This document shows positions 17,144 through 28,523 of a stretch of 64,000 bases of DNA, one piece after another. The DNA comes from Mycolicibacterium sp. CBMA 247 (GTDB lineage: Bacteria; Actinomycetota; Actinomycetes; Mycobacteriales; Mycobacteriaceae): the NCBI RefSeq assembly GCF_009729095.1, contig NZ_VTGX01000003.1:823780-887779 (forward strand), in the 5' to 3' direction. Below the pieces are notes generated by a model. The model saw nothing but the letters and a program-made list of their open reading frames with translations, had not been told where the DNA came from and searched no databases. The position numbers were made by a program, and so were the translations under genes. Numbering within the stretch: position 1 is the first letter of the stretch; each line of letters starts with the position of its first letter.

Positions 17144-17464
17144 TCATACGCCTGGGGTGGCGGTCACGTCCGGGCAGTAGTTGTGCAGAGCTGACGACAC
17201 GACGAGCCGGGCCCTGTCGAAGGGGTACGCCGACCGAGCCTCGACGATCTGCATCGCCAGATCGTCGGCATGCATCGACGGATCTTCGTGCGCGGTCACA
17301 CACGCCTGCTGACCAAGCTGGATCAGAACGTCGCGATTGCCATCGGAGACCGGCATCCCGACCGAGGACAGCTCCTCCAGGTAGTCGTGATCGTCAGCGA
17401 GAGCCGCCGGGGCCAGCGCGATTCCGGCCACCGCGACGATCACAGGGATCATCAGCTTCTTCAT
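17144..17464 (-). CDS. DUF732 secreted protein
   Basis: A 106-residue exported protein, ATG 17464. A clear signal peptide MKKLMIPVIVAVAGIALAPAALA is followed by a mature domain of about 83 residues with DHDYLEELSSVGMPVSD near its start and two cysteines (QQACVTAHEDP and HNYCPDV). This is the DUF732 pattern, a common small secreted mycobacterial family of unknown function. The two cysteines probably form a disulfide. It stops 3 bp after the end of the TetR gene on the opposite strand. Confidence 0.8.
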   Translation of the reverse strand: MKKLMIPVIVAVAGIALAPAALADDHDYLEELSSVGMPVSDGNRDVLIQLGQQACVTAHEDPSMHADDLAMQIVEARSAYPFDRARLVVSSALHNYCPDVTATPGV

Positions 17465-17544
17465 GTTCGTCACAATGTCAGATTGTCCCCAGGTTTCAGA
17501 GGACGCTCGCCGGTCGCAACAGCCTGGATACCGCCGCCCTGACC

Positions 17545-19545
<2,001 letters not shown>

Positions 19546-19546
19546 G

Positions 19547-20488
19547 TCAGTCCCGGTACTTCGGCTCGGGCGGACTCGGCGGCGGCCCGAGAACGGTGAG
19601 CCACTTTCGGTACAGCGACAACCACGTCCCGTCCCGACGGATCCGTTCCAGGCTGGCATTGACGGCCCTGACCAGATCGTCTCGGGACTTGTTCACGCCG
19701 ATACCGTAGGGCTCGGCCTCCAGGCTGGGTCCGACCAGCTGCAGGTTGGGGTCCTGGACGGCCATGCCGGCCAGGATCGTGTTGTCGGTACTCACCGCGT
19801 CTGCCTGTCCCTGCTGCATCGCTACCAGGCAGTCGTCCCAATTCTGAACGGCCAGCAGGATTGCCGCCGGCGCCACTCGGGCCACCGTGGCCAACGATGT
19901 GGTGTCCACCTGCGAGCACACCCGTTTCCCTGCCAGGTCTCCCGGCCCCCGGATCGGGGAATCCTTCGGCACCAGCAACCGCTGGCTCGCATCGAAATAC
20001 ACAGTGGAGAACGCGATCCGCTCGGCACGCGCGCACGTGATCGTCATCGCCTTCAGAACAATGTCGACGGTGCCATCCTCTAGAGCACTGAATCGCTCGG
20101 GTGCTGTCAGCAGACGGAACTCGACTCTGTCGGGGTCGCCGAGCAGGTCGCGGGCCACCTCGCGCGCGATGTCCACGTCGAAACCCTGCAATTCGCCGGA
20201 CACGGGATCGCGAAAACTGAACAGATTGGTGCTCTGGTCGATACCCACGATCAGCCGACCGCGCTGCCGGATCGCCTGCACGTTCGGCCCAGACCCGGCC
20301 GGCGGGCGCAAACTCGCTGTGGCATCACAACTCTCGACGGCCGCACCGGGCACCCGCGATACCACGGCGGCGCCGCTGGGCAGCGGCAGCGTGGTGAGCG
20401 AAGCCGGCACCTCGACGAGCGGCTGCACCGTGGAACATCCCGTCAGCGCGGCCGCTGCGAGGACGAGAAGTCCGATGACGGCACGCAT
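19547..20488 (-). CDS. GlnH-type lipoprotein, amino-acid-binding
   Basis: Exported solute-binding lipoprotein of 313 residues. Signal peptide with lipobox LTGC (Cys17), then a Pro/Ser linker and a periplasmic-binding-protein type II domain: RLIVGIDQSTNLFSFRDP, GFDVDIAREVARDLLGD, KAMTITCARAERIAFS, and KRVCSQVDTTSLATV. In M. tuberculosis the equivalent GlnH binds aspartate and glutamate and passes the signal through GlnX to PknG. Its start overlaps the glnX stop by 1 nt (TGATG). The binding residues appear intact (N, R, and D in the usual places), so ligand type is likely acidic amino acids, but it is unproven here. Confidence 0.85.
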   Translation of the reverse strand: MRAVIGLLVLAAAALTGCSTVQPLVEVPASLTTLPLPSGAAVVSRVPGAAVESCDATASLRPPAGSGPNVQAIRQRGRLIVGIDQSTNLFSFRDPVSGELQGFDVDIAREVARDLLGDPDRVEFRLLTAPERFSALEDGTVDIVLKAMTITCARAERIAFSTVYFDASQRLLVPKDSPIRGPGDLAGKRVCSQVDTTSLATVARVAPAAILLAVQNWDDCLVAMQQGQADAVSTDNTILAGMAVQDPNLQLVGPSLEAEPYGIGVNKSRDDLVRAVNASLERIRRDGTWLSLYRKWLTVLGPPPSPPEPKYRD

Positions 20489-21795
20489 CAGTGATACTCG
20501 CTCAGCCTTGGCGCGACACCGGCGGCGACCGCGAGTGCCGCCAGCACACCGAGGGCCGCCGCACCGGCCGGAAGCGTGCTCAGCGCCAGATACGCGTGGG
20601 TGATCCCGGCGCGCTGCCGATCGCGCAGTCGGGCGATCTCATCGCCCAAGGCCTGATCCAACCGGGTGAATTGGGCCGTCGAGTGCTGCGGCCCCTCATC
20701 TCGTGCGATGGCCACGGCACCGCGATAGTCGCCGTCACCCAGCTTGGTTCGGATCGCGTCATGGGAGGCCATCCAGCCGCGCAGCGCATCCTTCGCCCCG
20801 TCCACCGCGTGCTTGTCGAGGAGCTTCCCGATCTGCGCGGTCCGCTCATCGAACCTGATGTCGAAGCGGTTGTCGGAGCCCCGTTTGAGCAGTCCGAGGA
20901 TTTCGTCGGCACGGGCCTGCTGGACCAGGATCCGGGCGGTCACCGCCGAATCCAGTGGCTCACCACCTTCCGTGCGGGCACCGCTGACAGCGTGCACCAC
21001 AACAAGCCCGGCCACCGTCAGCCACACTGTGAGCACAGTCATCAGCACCGACGCCAACACCAGGCCGGCGTTGAGCCGACGACGACTGCGCCTAGCGAGG
21101 AAGACCTGCGCGAATACCAACAGCCCCACCGCAAGTGCGGCACCCACGACCACCGCGGGCGGCGTGACCGCCGACCGTCCCGATGCCGTGACGACGTCGG
21201 CCTGCGCCCGATACAACCGCTCGGCATCCGGCAGAATGGACTGCTGCAGCAGCGCGGACGATTCGCTGAGGTATGCGACGCCGATCGGGCGCCCGTCGCG
21301 GTTGCTCTCACGAGCGGTCGCCATCATCCCGGTGTACACCGCCAGCTGGTTGGACAGGTCGGTGAGCAACTTCAGCGAGTGGATATCGTTGGGCGACACC
21401 CCATTCGATGCAGTGACCAGGCCGGCTGACGCCTCTCCGATAGCAGCGTCGTAGCGATCGCGGACATCGCGCGGTTCGACACCGCCGGCCAGAAACGCGG
21501 TGGCCGCGGTCGTGTTGGCCGACGACAGAGCGCTGTAGATCCGTTGCGCTGCATCGGCCAGCGGTTCGGTGTGTGACCGCAGAGTCTCCAGCTGGCGTTG
21601 CCGGTGGGACACAGTCGCCGATGCCGCCACGCCCACGGTGAGCACAGCCGCAATCAACACGACGGCCATCAACGCTATCCGGCCGGGTGTGGCTCGCAGG
21701 AAGTCGACAACCGGACGGTCTTGTTCCTCGGCATCGGCCAGCAGGGACTCGTCAAGTGTGAGCGCCTGCCGACGCTCCGACTCACCGCTGCGCAC
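20488..21795 (-). CDS. GlnX-type transmembrane signalling protein
   Basis: A 435-residue membrane protein, GTG start at 21795. Predicted helices near residues 38-60 (RIALMAVVLIAAVLTVGVA), 215-237 (VVVGAALAVGLLVFAQVF), 245-270 (GLVLASVLMTVLTVWLTVAGLVVVHAV) and 405-428. The two long extracytoplasmic helical bundles between them (around 60-210 and 270-400) resemble four-helix sensor domains of chemoreceptor type. First gene of the glnX-glnH-pknG operon. It is inferred to couple the GlnH lipoprotein outside to the PknG kinase inside, as shown for the M. tuberculosis set. Confidence 0.8.
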   Translation of the reverse strand: MRSGESERRQALTLDESLLADAEEQDRPVVDFLRATPGRIALMAVVLIAAVLTVGVAASATVSHRQRQLETLRSHTEPLADAAQRIYSALSSANTTAATAFLAGGVEPRDVRDRYDAAIGEASAGLVTASNGVSPNDIHSLKLLTDLSNQLAVYTGMMATARESNRDGRPIGVAYLSESSALLQQSILPDAERLYRAQADVVTASGRSAVTPPAVVVGAALAVGLLVFAQVFLARRSRRRLNAGLVLASVLMTVLTVWLTVAGLVVVHAVSGARTEGGEPLDSAVTARILVQQARADEILGLLKRGSDNRFDIRFDERTAQIGKLLDKHAVDGAKDALRGWMASHDAIRTKLGDGDYRGAVAIARDEGPQHSTAQFTRLDQALGDEIARLRDRQRAGITHAYLALSTLPAGAAALGVLAALAVAAGVAPRLSEYH

Positions 21796-21900
21796 TCGAC
21801 ATCACCTCGCCGCAAGCTGGGCCCGGACCAGCGATACCGGACTCGATCGAACGCCGACGAATTGCACGCTAGCCCTCGCAAACGCACTACGTGGGCTTTA

Positions 21901-23265
21901 TTACGCCGCCACCACGCTGTCGGCTGCCATCACCTCCGCGGCGGCACGTTCACCTGACCGAACCGCACCATCGATCCAGCCGCACATGATGGCCGAGCTC
22001 TCGGTGCCGGCCCAGTGGATCCGTCCGCACGGCGTACGCAAGGCATGCCCGAACTCAGTCAGCACACCGGGCGGAGCGTGACTGATCATCCCGCCACCGG
22101 AATACCGTTCAACCGCCCAGTTCTGCTCGTGGTAGCTGACCGGTGACGCGGCCTTGGCGCCAAACCGCTCGACCAATTCGCCGATCACCACGGCTCTGCG
22201 CTCCGCCGCATCGAGGCGTCCGAGCCGGCGGGCGGCGGACCCTTCGGTGATGACGCACATGATGCCCGGGACGCCGGTGTCCGTACACGCATCGATGGTC
22301 AGTGTGGCGGGGCTGCCGGGAGCCGCCGACTGTCCGCACAACCCGTCGGCACGCCAGAACGCGGTGTCGTAGACCACCGAGATCTTGAAGACGGCACCGC
22401 CGGGCATGCGCTGATGGAGAAACATCCGGTCCACCGGAAGCATTGGCTCATAGGCGATCTGGCTTGCAATGGCCAACGGGACAGCGATGATCGCCTGGCG
22501 CGCCCGCACGGTCATGCCGTCAGCATGGACGGTCACGCCGCAGTCGTCGTGCGTGACGAGACGTACCGGCTGCGATAGTTGCAGCGCGCCACCCAGTTCG
22601 GTGGCCATTGGCCCGTAGACGGCACCCATGCCGCCGCAAACACGCGCATCCTGCGCCCCGTCTTTGTTGGAAATGACGAAGACCGGCCCGCCGCCCGACC
22701 CCATCTGGTGAAGCGCCCACAGCAGCGACACCTCCGAGGCCGCCGAGGTGTAGATGCCGGCGAACGCCATGCCCAGCATCTCGCGAGCCTGCTTGGAGCG
22801 CATATGACGATTGATCCACTCCCCCAAGGTGATCCGGTCCCATTCGGTCGCCTTCCTCGCCTCCCACGGGGCCTCGAAAGGAATGGTCTTACACATGAGC
22901 TCCACCTCGAGCAATCCTGCGCCGAGATTGGCGATCGCCCACGGACTCATCGCCCAGGGAATCGTGCCGGAATAGCGATGCTGCTTGCCGTCGATGATCA
23001 TCATCGCGTCGCCGTCGACGTACTCCTTGTATTCGGCCACGCCGAATTCGGCCATCAAGGCTTTGATACGGTCCTGGCCCGGCCCGACCCATGCCCCACC
23101 ACGATCGATCCAGGTCCCGTCATCCAGCACCTCGGTGAAGGTGCGGCCGCCGACCCGGTCACGCGCCTCGAGCAGCGCTACGGAACGGCCGGCCTGCTTC
23201 AGCCGCAGCGCCGCGGTCAGCCCGGCGAACCCCGCGCCTACTACGCAACAATCGACATCTGCCAT
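21901..23265 (-). CDS. flavin-dependent amine oxidase
   Basis: FAD-dependent monoamine-oxidase-like enzyme of 454 residues. N-terminal dinucleotide motif CVVGAGFAGLTAALRL with ALLEARDRVGGRT, a GGAWVGPGQDRI region contacting the flavin, and a C-terminal GRIHWAGTESSAIMCGWIDGAVRSGERAA, the classical FAD-binding end. No covalent-flavin Cys motif as in mammalian MAO is evident. It oxidises primary or secondary amines to aldehydes with release of H2O2 and ammonia (family knowledge). Start ATG 23265. It lies just upstream, on the same strand, of the glnX-glnH-pknG operon, with about 105 bp between. Length is usual for the family. Confidence 0.85.
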   Translation of the reverse strand: MADVDCCVVGAGFAGLTAALRLKQAGRSVALLEARDRVGGRTFTEVLDDGTWIDRGGAWVGPGQDRIKALMAEFGVAEYKEYVDGDAMMIIDGKQHRYSGTIPWAMSPWAIANLGAGLLEVELMCKTIPFEAPWEARKATEWDRITLGEWINRHMRSKQAREMLGMAFAGIYTSAASEVSLLWALHQMGSGGGPVFVISNKDGAQDARVCGGMGAVYGPMATELGGALQLSQPVRLVTHDDCGVTVHADGMTVRARQAIIAVPLAIASQIAYEPMLPVDRMFLHQRMPGGAVFKISVVYDTAFWRADGLCGQSAAPGSPATLTIDACTDTGVPGIMCVITEGSAARRLGRLDAAERRAVVIGELVERFGAKAASPVSYHEQNWAVERYSGGGMISHAPPGVLTEFGHALRTPCGRIHWAGTESSAIMCGWIDGAVRSGERAAAEVMAADSVVAA

Positions 23266-23622
23266 GGGTCGCCCCTCCCACTCGATGCGCTCGATTCGCT
23301 CAAGCTACGCCGATCGATATCCGAGAGATGTGGTAAACGGCATAGATTTTGCCGGAAGGGTCGCAGGTCACTGTGAATGAGCTGGAACGTCCGTGCCCTT
23401 GAAGGCAGTCCCAGCGGCCCGAAAACCGGAGCGAGAACTTCCTGAAGACCCGTCTCGACCTGCTAGTTCACCCACAAGTGCAGACAACGCGCCTGGGGGT
23501 TTCCGGACACTGTAACGCGTCAAACGCCAGTTGACGCAAAGCGCGCCATCTGGTTGCCAGCGACGGCCAGGCAACGCCACGATTCCGGAAATCGGCCGAC
23601 CCGTCGGTAAGGTCCGGTCCCC
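23266..23622. other. intergenic region with inverted repeat
   Basis: No convincing gene in this 357-bp divergent gap between the amine oxidase and the second M15-like secreted protein gene. Visible structure: GCGTCAA (23517-23523) and TTGACGC (23531-23537) form a perfect 7-bp inverted repeat with a 7-nt spacer, the likely binding site of an unknown regulator. Short frames present have poor codon usage. Confidence 0.5.
23517..23537. promoter_or_regulatory. inverted repeat, possible operator
   Basis: GCGTCAA and TTGACGC, perfect 7-bp arms with a 7-nt spacer, about 85 bp before the second M15-like gene. No adjacent regulator gene exists, so the binding protein is unknown. Confidence 0.4.
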
Positions 23623-24243
23623 GTGGGTAGACAACGGTTAACCAAGCGGCAGGGCCGTCGATCGGCAGCAGCTGCGGTCATCGTGCCTGCCGCTGCACTT
23701 CTTGTCATCGGCGCGGACACCGGGCCGGCCATCAAGGACGAGCCCAGGTGCTGCACAGAGGTCGCGGCAGCGCCGGCAGTCGTGCCATCGGGCACGCGTC
23801 CAGAACGGGTCGAGCGCGCCGTGCGTCGGAATATGCGGTTCCCGCTGCCTGCCGGCGTAGCGCCGGAGCAGGGGCTGCAAGTCGAGACCGTCTTGGCCGC
23901 CCGGGCTGTCAGCGCGAGGTTTCCCCAGATTCTCGACATCGGCGGGGTCCGGGCCGATTCCCTGAAGTGGCATCCGGACGGGTTGGCGATCGACGTGATG
24001 ATCCCGAACTACGCCACCGCGGAGGGCAAAGCTCTCGGGGACCGGATCGTGGCCTACGCCCTCGCCAATGCGGATCGGTGGGAGGTGAACCACGTGATCT
24101 ACAGGCAGGAGATCTACTCCCCCGGCGGGTCGCACGAACGGATGCCGGACCGCGGTGGGGTCACCGCCAACCACTTCGACCACGTTCACATCGCCACGAA
24201 CGGCGGCGGGTTCCCTACCGGGCACGAAACGTACCTGACGTAA
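23623..24243 (+). CDS. secreted M15/ARB-07466-like domain protein, copy 2
   Basis: Exported protein of 206 residues, GTG start at 23623. Twin-basic N-terminus (RRS) and hydrophobic run AAAAVIVPAAALLVIGAD form a signal sequence; the mature part begins with conserved RCCTEV, as in the paralogue at 14557. The C-terminal domain carries WHPDGLAIDVMIPNYATAE and ANHFDHVHIATNGGGFPTGHETY. The two copies share order and key motifs but differ in the linker and in a short insertion before the second His motif (YSPGGSHERMPDRGG). Cell-wall or small-molecule target unknown. It is followed by mmpS-mmpL after a 265-bp gap. Confidence 0.75.
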   Translation: MGRQRLTKRQGRRSAAAAVIVPAAALLVIGADTGPAIKDEPRCCTEVAAAPAVVPSGTRPERVERAVRRNMRFPLPAGVAPEQGLQVETVLAARAVSARFPQILDIGGVRADSLKWHPDGLAIDVMIPNYATAEGKALGDRIVAYALANADRWEVNHVIYRQEIYSPGGSHERMPDRGGVTANHFDHVHIATNGGGFPTGHETYLT

Positions 24244-24403
24244 CCCCGCAACATGCGCGGGATCAATTAGTCGAGCTGCGGTCGACCGCGCCTGATCTGT
24301 CGCGATCTTGACCGTTCGGCGCGCGTTCCCCGTACCGTGCAATGCATGGCCGACGGCGTCCTCATTCCCAGGCCCCGCACAGCAAAATTCCGGAGATACG
24401 TGG

Positions 24404-24444
24404 TTGTCATGTCCGGCCAAGTGCCATACCGTCAACCTAGTTGA
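24404..24444 (+). promoter_or_regulatory. putative promoter and operator upstream of mmpS
   Basis: TTGTCA (24404-24409) and TACCGT (24427-24432) form a plausible -35/-10 pair with a 17-nt spacer. Immediately after it, TCAAC-CTA-GTTGA (24432-24444) is a perfect 5-bp inverted repeat suitable for a repressor. Both are inferred by eye only. Confidence 0.35.
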
Positions 24445-24508
24445 TTAGCCGTACTAGAGGAGATCCCCCACCGACCGCGCCTGTCGCCGCTCGTTGAAAG
24501 GGTCACGG

Positions 24509-24955
24509 ATGCAGCGGTTTTCGATCCGACGCCGGCTGAGTCAACGCTGGATGCTGCTGGTGGCGGTGGTGGTGGTCGCGGCGGCGGGGCTCGTGGTCTA
24601 TCGCCTGCACGGCATCTTCGCCTCCCATGACGTCACGTCGACACCCAGCGGTTCCGCGAACGACATCGTTCCGTTCAACCCCAAACATGTGGTCATGGAG
24701 GTCTTCGGCCCGCCGGGCACGGTGGCAACCATCACCTACCTGGACGTCAACGCGCAGCCGCAGCGCGCCGACGGCGTCACGTTGCCCTGGGCCTATGACA
24801 CCACCACCACCCAACCGGCGGTCTTCGTCAACGTCTCCGCGCAGGGCAACAGCGATTCGATCGGCTGCCGGATCAAGATCGACGACGTGGTCAAGGACGA
24901 GAGATCGGTGAACACCTTGAACGCCTACATCTACTGCCTGGACAAGTCCGGATGA
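24509..24955 (+). CDS. MmpS-family membrane protein
   Basis: A 148-residue membrane-anchored MmpS protein. One N-terminal transmembrane helix (MLLVAVVVVAAAGLVVYRLHGIF, about 14-36) is followed by an extracytoplasmic beta-sandwich domain: VVMEVFGPPGTVATITYLDVNAQPQR, LPWAYDTTTTQPAVFVNVSAQG, and CRIKIDD...NAYIYC, with two cysteines that are usual for the family. MmpS proteins act as accessory partners of MmpL RND transporters in lipid or siderophore export. Start ATG 24509; TTG 24494 is an alternative further out. The stop overlaps the mmpL start by 4 nt. Confidence 0.9.
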   Translation: MQRFSIRRRLSQRWMLLVAVVVVAAAGLVVYRLHGIFASHDVTSTPSGSANDIVPFNPKHVVMEVFGPPGTVATITYLDVNAQPQRADGVTLPWAYDTTTTQPAVFVNVSAQGNSDSIGCRIKIDDVVKDERSVNTLNAYIYCLDKSG

Positions 24956-27852
24956 GCCCGCGGATGTCGCTGCATTCGGTTCCGGACCTGATCCGGCGGT
25001 TCTCTGCGCTCATCGCACTGTTCTGGCTGGGCCTGGCGGTGGTGACGAATGTCTTTGTGCCGCAATTGGAGACCGTTGCCCAATCGCACAACGTGTCGCT
25101 GAGCCCCCACGATGCGCCGTCGTTGCAGGCCAGTAAACGTATCGGCCAGGTGTTCGGCGAGTTCGATTCCGACAGTTCGGCGATGATCGTCCTGGAGGGC
25201 GATCAGCCGCTCGGTGCCGACGCGCACCACTACTACGACGGCCTGATCAAAAAGCTCACCCAGGACACCAAGCACGTCGAGCATATTCAGGATTTCTGGG
25301 GGGATCCGCTGACGGCGGCCGGCTCGCAGAGCTCCGACGGCAAGGCGGCATTGGTGCAGGTGTACCTCGCCGGCAACCAGGGCGAATCGTTGGCAAACGA
25401 ATCCGTCGATTCGGTGCGAAACATCGTCGATCAAACACCGCCGCCACCGGGTGTCAAGGCCTATGTCACCGGCGCCGCGCCCCTGGTCACCGATCAGTTC
25501 GAGGTGGGCCGCCACGGCACGCTGAAAACCACCCTGATCACCATCAGCGTGATCTTGGTGATGCTGTTGTCCCTGTACCGCCGCGTCACCACGGCGATTC
25601 TGGTGATTTTCACGGTGATGATCGAGTTGACCGCGTCCCGCGGCGTCGTCGCGGTGCTGGCAAATGCCGGCATCATCAAGCTGTCGACGTACTCGACCAA
25701 TCTGTTGACGCTTCTGGTCATTGCCGCCGGCACCGACTATGCGATCTTCATTCTCGGCCGTTTTCACGAGGCGCGTTACGCCGGGCAGGATCGCGTATCG
25801 GCGTTCAACACGATGTACCACGGAACCGCGCACATCATCCTGGGTTCGGGCCTGACGATTGCCGGCGCGGTGCTCTGTCTGACCTTCACCCGGCTCCCGT
25901 ATTTCCAGAGCCTCGGTATTCCCGCGGGTATCGGCGTCCTCGTCGCAGTGTTGGCGGCGTTGACCCTGGCGCCGGCTGTACTGGTCATCGGCCGCCATTT
26001 CGGTCTGTTCGAACCCAGCCGGCCGATGCGCACCAGGGGTTGGCGACGCGTCGGCACGGCCATCGTGCGCTGGCCCGGACCCGTCCTGGTGGTGACGGTG
26101 GCGGTGGCCCTGATCGGTCTGCTCGCACTGCCGGGATACACGACGAGTTACGACGCCCGCCCTTACATGCCGGCCAGTGCCCCGGCCAATGTCGGCTACG
26201 CGGCCGCGGAACGCCACTTTTCGCAGGCCCGGCTGAATCCCGAACTGTTGATGATCGAAGCCGATCACGACCTTCGAAATTCCACCGACATGATCTTGCT
26301 GGAGCGCGTCGCCAAGGGGGTCTTTCACACTGACGGGATCGCCCAGGTGCAATCGATCACCCGGCCGCTGGGCACGCCCTTGGACCACACGTCGATACCG
26401 TTCCAGATCAGCGCAGGGAGTGCACAGCAGATCAATAACCTGCCCTTTCAGCAGTCCCGCGGCGCCGACCTGCTCAAGCAGGTCGACGTGATCAACAACT
26501 CGATCGACATTCTGCGGCAACAGTATGCGCTGCAACAACAGTCCGGTGCCATCACCGACGAGCAGGCCAAGGCATTCCAGCAGACGGTCGCCACGACCAA
26601 GAACCTTCGCGACAAAATCGCCGACTTCGACGACCAGTTCCGCCCGCTGCGCAACTACTTCTACTGGGAGCCACACTGTTTCGACATCCCGTTATGCGCG
26701 TCGCTGCGATCGGTCTTCGATGCGCTCGACGGTATCGACGCACTGACTGATCAGTTGGCCAGTGTCTCGGGGAGCATCTCCAAATTGGATGCGCTGCAGC
26801 CGAAGCTGCTCGCGCTGATTCCGCCTCAGATCGCCAGTCAACAGGCCAACCGCGACCTGACACTGACGAACTACGCCACCACCTCGGGTCTCAACGGCCA
26901 GACTGCGGCGGCGCTGCAGAACTCCACCGCCCTGGGACAGGCGTACGACGCGTCGAAGACCGATGACTCGTTCTACCTACCGCCGGAGGCGTTCACCAAC
27001 CCCGAATTCCAACGTGGGCTCAAGCTGTTCCTGTCGCCGGACGGCAAAGCCGCCCGCATGATCGTCACCCACGAGGGCAATCCCGCGACTCCTGAAGGCA
27101 TTTCGCATATCGACGCCATCAGGCACGCTGCGCAGGATGCAGTCAAGGGCACGCCCTTGGCCGGATCGAGGATCTATATTGCCGGCACCGCGGCCACCTA
27201 CAAGGACATTCAGGATGGCGCCAAATACGATCTGTTGATCGCCGGGATCGCTGCGCTCAGCCTGATTCTGCTGGTCATGATGTTCATTACCCGAAGCATC
27301 GTCGCCGCGTTGGTCATCGTAGGCACCGTGGCGCTGTCGTTGGGTGCCTCTTTCGGGCTTTCCGTGCTGCTTTGGCAGGACCTTCTTGGGATCGAGCTGT
27401 TTTGGATCGTGCTGGCGCTGGCCGTCATCCTGCTGTTGGCAGTGGGGTCCGACTACAACCTGCTGCTGATCTCCCGCTTCAAGGAGGAGATCGGCGCCGG
27501 CCTGAACACCGGCATCATCCGGGCGATGGCCGGCTCCGGCGCGGTGGTGACTTCGGCCGGTCTGGTGTTCGCGGCCACCATGGCCTCCTTCGTGTTCGCT
27601 GACCTGCGGGTCCTCGGTCAGATCGGGACCACGATCGCGCTCGGTCTGCTGTTCGACACCTTGATCGTGCGTTCGTTCATGACGCCGTCCGTCGCAAGGC
27701 TGCTCGGGCGCTGGTTCTGGTGGCCCCTGAGGGTGCGCCCCCGCCCCGCCAGCCAGATGCTTCAGCCCTATGGATCGCGCCAAGCGGTTCGTCAACTGCT
27801 GCTGTGGGAAGACGGCGACCCCGCGGTCGCGCCGTCGCACCCGCACAAATGA
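24952..27852 (+). CDS. MmpL-family RND transporter
   Basis: Mycobacterial MmpL transporter of 966 residues, ATG overlapping the mmpS stop (ATGA). N-terminal helix (FSALIALFWLGLAVVTNVFV), large porter domain, a six-helix bundle (TTLITISVILVMLLSLYRR ... TDYAIFILGRFHEARYAGQDR) and a second periplasmic domain (about 400-760) plus a second bundle ending near residue 930. The family's helix-4 Asp-Tyr pairs appear as GTDYAIF and GSDYNLL, used in proton relay. Substrate cannot be named from sequence; the mmpS partner suggests lipid or siderophore export. Upstream 265 bp hold a putative promoter and operator. Confidence 0.9.
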   Translation: MSPRMSLHSVPDLIRRFSALIALFWLGLAVVTNVFVPQLETVAQSHNVSLSPHDAPSLQASKRIGQVFGEFDSDSSAMIVLEGDQPLGADAHHYYDGLIKKLTQDTKHVEHIQDFWGDPLTAAGSQSSDGKAALVQVYLAGNQGESLANESVDSVRNIVDQTPPPPGVKAYVTGAAPLVTDQFEVGRHGTLKTTLITISVILVMLLSLYRRVTTAILVIFTVMIELTASRGVVAVLANAGIIKLSTYSTNLLTLLVIAAGTDYAIFILGRFHEARYAGQDRVSAFNTMYHGTAHIILGSGLTIAGAVLCLTFTRLPYFQSLGIPAGIGVLVAVLAALTLAPAVLVIGRHFGLFEPSRPMRTRGWRRVGTAIVRWPGPVLVVTVAVALIGLLALPGYTTSYDARPYMPASAPANVGYAAAERHFSQARLNPELLMIEADHDLRNSTDMILLERVAKGVFHTDGIAQVQSITRPLGTPLDHTSIPFQISAGSAQQINNLPFQQSRGADLLKQVDVINNSIDILRQQYALQQQSGAITDEQAKAFQQTVATTKNLRDKIADFDDQFRPLRNYFYWEPHCFDIPLCASLRSVFDALDGIDALTDQLASVSGSISKLDALQPKLLALIPPQIASQQANRDLTLTNYATTSGLNGQTAAALQNSTALGQAYDASKTDDSFYLPPEAFTNPEFQRGLKLFLSPDGKAARMIVTHEGNPATPEGISHIDAIRHAAQDAVKGTPLAGSRIYIAGTAATYKDIQDGAKYDLLIAGIAALSLILLVMMFITRSIVAALVIVGTVALSLGASFGLSVLLWQDLLGIELFWIVLALAVILLLAVGSDYNLLLISRFKEEIGAGLNTGIIRAMAGSGAVVTSAGLVFAATMASFVFADLRVLGQIGTTIALGLLFDTLIVRSFMTPSVARLLGRWFWWPLRVRPRPASQMLQPYGSRQAVRQLLLWEDGDPAVAPSHPHK

Positions 27853-27858
27853 CGAAAG

Positions 27859-28335
27859 TCAGCCTCGCTCAGCAGGACTGAGCTCGTCAGCCGGCTCATC
27901 CGTCACCAGAACGTCCTGCAACTTCCCTTTCAACCCCGCGACCCGGCGGAGCTGAGCCACGATGTTCAGGGAGGTCAACATGGGGATCCCGCCGATGAAC
28001 GTTCGGAAAGACGGGTTGCCGCCGTGTACGTGGAGTTCGTAGAGACACCCGACCACATAAAACAATCCCATGCTGAAGAGGACGGCGGGCATCGCGTAGG
28101 CGAGCGGTGATCGAGCGTCGGAAACCAGTTCAGTCGCATAGTCGAACTCATCCTGCGACATCGACTCGCGCTTGCGTAGCTTCGCCAGAACCGCCTTATG
28201 GGCGCCGACTTTTTCACCCAATGAAGCGGAGGTTCGATTCTCCAACCGACCGACGTAAACGAAGACGCACGCAGCGAACGTCACTGCCAGCACTCCGGCA
28301 AGGATCGTGAGATCACCCCACAGACCGAGATCCAC
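27859..28335 (-). CDS. hypothetical membrane protein
   Basis: A 158-residue protein with three or four hydrophobic helices (LTILAGVLAVTFAACVFVYVGRLEN; LAYAMPAVLFSMGLFYVVGCLY; FIGGIPMLTSLNIVAQ), a basic loop (LAKLRKRESMSQDEFDYATELV) and an acidic C-terminus. No family recognised. It is convergent with mmpL (stops 6 bp apart), start GTG or ATG near 28335 with upstream GGAGC spacing. Low-complexity is absent; codon usage is ordinary. Confidence 0.65.
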   Translation of the reverse strand: MDLGLWGDLTILAGVLAVTFAACVFVYVGRLENRTSASLGEKVGAHKAVLAKLRKRESMSQDEFDYATELVSDARSPLAYAMPAVLFSMGLFYVVGCLYELHVHGGNPSFRTFIGGIPMLTSLNIVAQLRRVAGLKGKLQDVLVTDEPADELSPAERG

Positions 28336-28523
28336 GTGGCCGCTCCTTTGCTCCCCGACCGAACGCCACTATCCGCCCGAAGTCCGATAGCGCTCGCGGT
28401 TACCTAGACCCACTAGGAAACGCTACCTCAATCGCCATACGTCGCGCCCTATCCGCAAAGGATCCGGGCGACCACAGGCACCAGGAAGTAGCGGTAGCGC
28501 TTTTTCGCAGGAAGGAGCCGCTG

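Noticed and set aside
24931..26676. 581-residue minus-strand frame opposite mmpL
   Set aside because: Composition is Arg/Gln/His/Asp-rich shadow of the MmpL coding strand; no motif.
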